Source of the DNA: an uncultured Christensenella sp.
GTDB taxonomy: Bacteria; Bacillota; Clostridia; Christensenellales; DTU072
Reading direction: 5' to 3'
NCBI GenBank assembly: GCA_905210905.1
Contig: CAJLYQ010000001.1
Location: 1 to 64,000 of the forward strand
Length of the DNA: 64,000 nt
In this document: in pieces, positions 60,323 through 64,000 of the stretch
How the letters are laid out: the number at the start of each line of letters is the position of its first letter
How positions within the stretch are numbered: the first letter of the stretch is position 1
Program-made: the position numbers and the translations under genes
The notes under the pieces: generated by a model
What the model saw: the letters and a program-made list of their open reading frames with translations, nothing else
The model's database searches: none
Told to the model about the DNA's origin: nothing

Positions 60323-62209
60323 ATGACAAGGAGAAAGGGTTTCGTTTTATTATTAGCGGTGGTTGCGATAGAGATTGTTTCGTGCTTTGTTGCGGTTTAT
60401 CCGATAGCGGCGGCGAGTGCGGAAAGCGGTTCGGTCGGCGGAGAAAATTCCGAGCCGATATTTTACGGCGCGACGAAAATAACGCTGACGAAAGACGCGA
60501 TAACGGCGTTTTCCGTTAAAGACGCGCGGTTCCGCATATTTGCAAGAGATCGCCACGGGCGCGACCTTACTCCTTATTTAGTATGCGAGAGCGACGACGT
60601 CGATCCGACAGTTGCGGGCGAATACTCCGTGCGGTACGTTGTGACGGACGGACGGGGAAACTCGGCTCGGATTACCGTTCCCGTAACGGTGCTTGACGAA
60701 ACGGGCGAAAAGTTCGTGATCGAGCGGACGGTTTACGCAGTGCCTGCGATGAAAAATATGTCGTTTATCGGAACGGAGCGCTGCAACACGGGCGACAGGC
60801 AAATTTTGGGGATATATCTTCCCGAAGGGAGTTCTTTCCTTGCCCGCACGGTTTCCGCCGACGCCGAAAGCGATTTTCAGATAACTTTTTTCACGAACAC
60901 GAGAGCGAAGAACTCGTTCGGTTCGATAAGCAAAACGCCGGGCGAATATCGGACTTTGTCCAACGTAAAAAGCGGCGTTTCCTATTCTTCCGTTCCGCTG
61001 ATCACTTCCCCTCGGCTGTCCGAAGAGATAACGGACAAAACCTACAAAATCGAAGTTGGTTTCGACGGTTCGGCAAAACCGCTTGACTATTATCATTATA
61101 AAGACGACGAACAAGCGTTTGTATCCGGGTGGAAAAGCACGGAAAGCGATTTCGGCGTGGTTGACGGCGAAGCGATGCCCGTGGTAGTGCCGTTTGCCGA
61201 CGCGGACAAACTTTCTAATTACCGTTCGGGCGGTTATAACGCTCCGTTCGCTTCGCTCGACGCGTTTTTCGAATACTATCTCGAAGTCGTCAATCGTATG
61301 GACGAATGGATAGGTTTGTCGTTTGACGCGACGAATGCGCTTGACCGCAACTACCGCGTTAAGTACACCTGCGCGGCGGACGGCGGAATGTCCGGGGTGG
61401 GCGCGTACTATGCCGGCGTTTTCATTGCGGTAGGAAGTTATACCGCCGCGCCGTTTTTTCAGTACGGTTGGGGAACTTTGCACGAGATCGCGCACGGATA
61501 TCAGGGTTATCTCGGCAGGGGCAACACGAACGGAATGAATATCGGACTTAACGAAACGGGCAACAACGTGCTTGCTTATTACGTGCAAAACGACAGAACG
61601 CTTTATTTAGGAACGGACGACTGGATGGGCGGTTCTCTTGCCGCAGTCGAAAAGGCGCGCAACTCGCTCCGTTTAAGCGGCGGCGAAGTTTTCGTGGCTA
61701 CTTCGACCTACGCCAACGCTTCCGAGAAACTTTACGCTTTAATCAACCTTTTCAACTCCTTCGAAGGGGCGAAGACCTACGGCAAACTGTTTTCTTACTA
61801 CCGCGCTTTGGCGGCGGAAAAAGGGGTAAACGCATTCACTACGCCCGACTTATACGCTCTCTTCTTCGCCGAAGAATACGGCGCGAACGTTATCCCCTAT
61901 CTTAAAGCCTGGAAACTCGCCGTATCCGACGAAATGGACGTGGAAGTATCGTCGAAAGACCTCGTTCCGTTCGTCATTCCGTCCGACGTTTTGGGCGAAG
62001 AGCAAGCGAAAGAACTGAAAGAAGACGGCGCGATCGAACTTCTTTTTGCTCCGGTGGCGGAAAGCGTGCTTAACGCGAGCGAAGAAACCGACCTTACGAT
62101 AAATATAAACGTCGACGATTTCGACGCAATTAAAGGGCGTTACGCAGGAATTTACAAAGGAAGCGAACTGATAAAACTCGTTTTGCTAAGTGACGACAAG
62201 TTACCGTAA
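60323..62209 (+). CDS. peptidase M60 (enhancin-like) domain protein, N-terminal fragment
   Basis: A 628-residue first part of a frameshifted gene. The signal peptide (FVLLLAVVAIEIVSCFVAV, cleavage near ASAES) gives secretion. A DUF5011/HYR-like Ig domain (about 55-115, DPTVAGEYSVRYVVTDGRGN) is followed by an M60 metallopeptidase domain with H387-E388-xx-H391 (LHEIAHGYQ) and E411 (GLNETGNN), 19 residues after the second His, fitting the family rule HExxHx(8-28)E. M60 enzymes cut glycoproteins such as mucins, so a host-glycan role is likely. AAGGAG precedes the ATG by 6 nt; a longer upstream frame lacks a site. It ends abruptly in KLVLLSDDKLP where a base has been lost. Confidence 0.85.
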   Translation: MTRRKGFVLLLAVVAIEIVSCFVAVYPIAAASAESGSVGGENSEPIFYGATKITLTKDAITAFSVKDARFRIFARDRHGRDLTPYLVCESDDVDPTVAGEYSVRYVVTDGRGNSARITVPVTVLDETGEKFVIERTVYAVPAMKNMSFIGTERCNTGDRQILGIYLPEGSSFLARTVSADAESDFQITFFTNTRAKNSFGSISKTPGEYRTLSNVKSGVSYSSVPLITSPRLSEEITDKTYKIEVGFDGSAKPLDYYHYKDDEQAFVSGWKSTESDFGVVDGEAMPVVVPFADADKLSNYRSGGYNAPFASLDAFFEYYLEVVNRMDEWIGLSFDATNALDRNYRVKYTCAADGGMSGVGAYYAGVFIAVGSYTAAPFFQYGWGTLHEIAHGYQGYLGRGNTNGMNIGLNETGNNVLAYYVQNDRTLYLGTDDWMGGSLAAVEKARNSLRLSGGEVFVATSTYANASEKLYALINLFNSFEGAKTYGKLFSYYRALAAEKGVNAFTTPDLYALFFAEEYGANVIPYLKAWKLAVSDEMDVEVSSKDLVPFVIPSDVLGEEQAKELKEDGAIELLFAPVAESVLNASEETDLTININVDDFDAIKGRYAGIYKGSELIKLVLLSDDKLP

Positions 62210-62214
62210 AAGGG

Positions 62215-63339
62215 TTGAAAATCGGATTTTATCGCATTTTAATGCCGCCTTTGATCGATTACGACGTAAAAAATCCGTCTTTCGTATTGACCGCCGAACG
62301 AAACGAACTTACGATAGACTACGTAAACTCCGCTTTATCGAAGAAAATTTTCCATCCGACGAAACTCAGGCTGCTCGGAATATACGGCGCGGAAGGGTTC
62401 TCGATGACTTTTTCGAACGATAACAAAACCGCGACCGTTGCTCTGGGCGGCGCGGATATGGGAAATCGCAACTCTACCTGGGCGGCAAAACCCGACGAAG
62501 TTTACGCATCGGTGACGGTGGTAAAACAAGACGGTGAAGTCGCAAACGAATATGCGATTAAAGGCAACGAATACTTCTCTTCCCTGACGCTAAGCAATCC
62601 GCAAATAACGCTCGAATACGGGTACAAAATACGAGTTTACACACAAAAACCCGAAAAAGTCGGCGTTTGGTCGCTTTTAACAAACCCGTCCGAAGAAATA
62701 ACCGCTTATCGCACCGCAGATCAAACCACGGAATACGAAGTAACCGAAGACGGACTGAAAAAACCAGGTGAAAAAGAGTTCTTTCCTGCAAAAATTTTGT
62801 ACGAAACGATAAAAGACGAATGGATTAAAAAAATCGCCGATTACTCCGAAACGCTTACGGACAAACAAGCGAAAAACTTGCGTTTCGACACGAAAACAAA
62901 ACGCGAAATATTGCGCATTTACGACAATCTTAACGAAGAAGACCGTATTCAGTTTTCCGATTTTTGCCAAAAAATCGGAAAAGGCAATCCGCCTGTCGTT
63001 ACGCTTTTAACCAAACGGACGGAAATTTACGTCGGCGAAGAAATCGACTTGCTCGCCTTAATCTCGGCAAGCGATGTCGAAGATTTATATATCGACGTAA
63101 CGAGCAATTCGGTTTCCGTAAATACTACTTTGGATAACCGCAAACAAGGAATTTACTCCGTAACCTATACCGTAGTCGATTCGGACGGGAACGCTTCGAG
63201 CGCAACTCTCGAAGTGGAAGTTAAAGCAAAAATCAATCCGCCTTCCCCAGGCGAAGGCGACCCCGACAAACCGAACGGTCCCGGCGAAAACGAACCGAAA
63301 AACGATAATCCAGGCAACGAAACCAACAACGTAAATTAG
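62215..63339 (+). CDS. C-terminal part of the M60 protein (carbohydrate-binding and Ig-like domains)
   Basis: A 374-residue frame with a TTG start by default (next ATG at 62242), no ribosome binding site and no signal peptide, so it is unlikely to be an independent gene. Residues about 60-165 (FSMTFSNDNKTATVALGG, then VYASVTVVKQDGEV, then LEYGYKIRVYTQKP) match the putative mucin/carbohydrate-binding module that follows M60 domains (PF03272-like). A helical stretch (about 190-260) precedes a DUF5011-like domain (about 270-345, GIYSVTYTVVDSDGNASSATLEV) and a Pro/Gly/Asn-rich wall-spanning linker. After the stop, the -1 frame encodes a membrane helix. Confidence 0.75.
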   Translation: MKIGFYRILMPPLIDYDVKNPSFVLTAERNELTIDYVNSALSKKIFHPTKLRLLGIYGAEGFSMTFSNDNKTATVALGGADMGNRNSTWAAKPDEVYASVTVVKQDGEVANEYAIKGNEYFSSLTLSNPQITLEYGYKIRVYTQKPEKVGVWSLLTNPSEEITAYRTADQTTEYEVTEDGLKKPGEKEFFPAKILYETIKDEWIKKIADYSETLTDKQAKNLRFDTKTKREILRIYDNLNEEDRIQFSDFCQKIGKGNPPVVTLLTKRTEIYVGEEIDLLALISASDVEDLYIDVTSNSVSVNTTLDNRKQGIYSVTYTVVDSDGNASSATLEVEVKAKINPPSPGEGDPDKPNGPGENEPKNDNPGNETNNVN

Positions 63340-63488
63340 GCAAAACCGCAATTATCGGCATAGTTTCCGCCGCCGTTTTCGCCCTGATTTTCGCCGTATC
63401 CGCTATTATTTTCGTACGCAAAAAGAACCGCAAAAAGTCCTAACAGCGAGCAATGCCGAGCGGCAACGTGGGACGGCAACGCCGAGCG

Positions 63489-63554
63489 GCAACGTGGGAC
63501 GTTGCATCCCTTTACGCAATAGATATATTACGCGTATAAGTCTATCACACGACA
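63489..63554 (+). repeat. repeat A, copy A6, with nested partial copies before it
   Basis: A full element starting GCAACGTGGGACGTTGC and ending CACACGACA. Before it (63451-63488) lie fragments CAATGCCGAGC, GGCAACGTGGGAC and GGCAACGCCGAGC, each cut in the hairpin loop where the next begins, as in repeated insertion into the same loop. Confidence 0.75.
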
Positions 63555-63609
63555 CAATCAATTACTTTTAATGCGAACAAAGGCACTTTGGACAAGTGCC
63601 GTGAGTGCC

Positions 63610-63650
63610 GCCCTTATGGGGAGCGAGCGAGGGGCAACGCCCCTGCGAAC
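63610..63650 (+). repeat. repeat D, copy D3
   Basis: GCCCTTATGGGGAGCGAGC, GGGGC-AAC-GCCCC hairpin, GCGAAC. Confidence 0.75.
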
Positions 63651-63659
63651 TTCGCTTTT

Positions 63660-63768
63660 AAGCAAAATGTGTCATTTTGCTTCCGTGGTAGTCCGACTCG
63701 TGCGTGATTAGATTTTGTCCGCACAAAGCAAAGCGACTGCCGCAAAATCCCGCACGACGTGTGGTCGG
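63660..63768 (+). repeat. structured repeat C, copy C4
   Basis: Hairpin AAGCAAAATG-TGT-CATTTTGCTT (as C1), nested stem CCGAC + TCGTGCG ... CGCACGA + GTCGG and GATTTTG / CAAAATC (as C3). It mixes features of different copies. Confidence 0.8.
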
Positions 63769-63780
63769 ATAATGCCCCTC

Positions 63781-63824
63781 ATCCGTCGGTTTTACCGACA
63801 CCTTCCCCCCAAGGGGAAGGCTTT
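63781..63824 (+). repeat. repeat B, copy B5
   Basis: First hairpin GTCGGT-TTT-ACCGAC, a third paired variant of this stem, then CCTTCCCC...GGGGAAGG and CTTT. From here to the window end (63825-64000) I see AT-rich sequence and no supportable gene. Confidence 0.75.
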
Positions 63825-64000
63825 GTTTGGTCGGATAATTGGCTTTATTTGAACATTAAAAGAAATCCGCATAACGATCGTCACGCAGATTTCAAACAAA
63901 ACAACAAACAAGTAACGGCTCGTTACTTGTTAAGTATTATAAGCGAATAATGTCTTTTTGTCAACTACCGTGTCGAAATTTAAGACTAAATCAATAATTT

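Larger units (their letters stand above)
60323..63443 (+). pseudogene. frameshifted M60 surface peptidase gene (whole)
   Basis: Three consecutive frames read as one protein of about 1,040 residues: signal peptide, Ig-like domain, M60 peptidase (60323-62209); mucin/carbohydrate-binding module, helical segment, second Ig-like domain and Pro/Gly/Asn linker (62194-63339); and a membrane anchor GKTAIIGIVSAAVFALIFAV followed by RKKNRKKS (63339-63443). Each junction needs one missing base (near 62206 in ACCGTAAA and near 63335 in AAATTAGG). No slippery heptamer precedes either stop, so decay or sequencing error is more likely than programmed frameshifting. The intact 37.6-kb neighbour argues against a generally error-prone assembly. 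Confidence 0.72.

Noticed and set aside
62190..62215. Programmed -1 frameshifting in the M60 gene
   Set aside because: No X-XXY-YYZ slippery heptamer precedes the stop, there is no clear downstream pseudoknot, and a second shift would be needed at 63335; indels are simpler.

Overview
The window looks like a chromosomal segment of a low-to-mid GC Bacillota, probably an uncultured Clostridia (Christensenellales-like) gut lineage. The evidence is sigma-70/sigma-A promoters with exact 17-bp spacers, GGAGG-type ribosome binding sites, lipobox lipoproteins without outer-membrane machinery, the tilS-hpt gene order, a clostridial type III alcohol dehydrogenase and a polar amino-acid ABC transporter. 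The taxonomic guess is inference; the family-level gene calls are mostly secure.

Left end (1-8 kb, genes leftward): a partial tRNA-Ala, a 64-residue conserved hypothetical, a PMCA-type Ca2+ P-type ATPase, a GH3 beta-glucosidase and a DUF2804 protein. The DUF2804 gene is bracketed by two clusters of short, highly structured interspersed repeats.

Centre (8.0-45.6 kb, leftward): one uninterrupted gene of 37.6 kb encodes a predicted 12,534-residue (roughly 1.4 MDa) lipoprotein with its own near-consensus promoter. After the lipobox the protein is built of about eleven beta-rich units of about 300-430 residues, each with a recognisable [IVL]Y[VIL][DN]-type signature followed by an Ala/Asn/Ser-rich linker and a second beta half. 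Long helical insertions interrupt the units, the largest about 2,300 residues. A carboxypeptidase-regulatory-like domain and an array of Ig-like modules with a recurring DPY motif follow. There is no sortase signal or C-terminal membrane helix, so the protein is tethered by its N-terminal lipid only. I do not recognise it as any named family, and it is the main candidate for a new system here.

Right of the giant gene (46.2-54.3 kb, rightward): a short operon (TIGR00725/LOG-like protein, HAD hydrolase, membrane-anchored Ig/MBG-like protein), an iron-type alcohol dehydrogenase with its own promoter and terminator, and a tightly overlapping tilS-hpt-cca-HD operon whose promoter predicts an almost leaderless mRNA.

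Convergent to that (54.4-57.1 kb, leftward): a three-gene amino-acid ABC transporter. Its binding protein reads as a natural circular permutation: the C-lobe half of the SBP_bac_3 fold precedes the N-lobe half, and the two ends would join seamlessly. Next (57.7-60.2 kb, leftward) comes an ArsR regulator, HMA chaperone and Zn/Cd P1B-ATPase efflux operon, divergent from an M60 (enhancin-like) peptidase gene (60.3-63.4 kb) broken by two single-base frameshifts. This cassette is flanked by direct copies of a roughly 340-bp composite repeat. The repeat families (called A, B, C and D here) show compensatory base changes in their stems, so their folded structure, not just their sequence, seems to be under selection.
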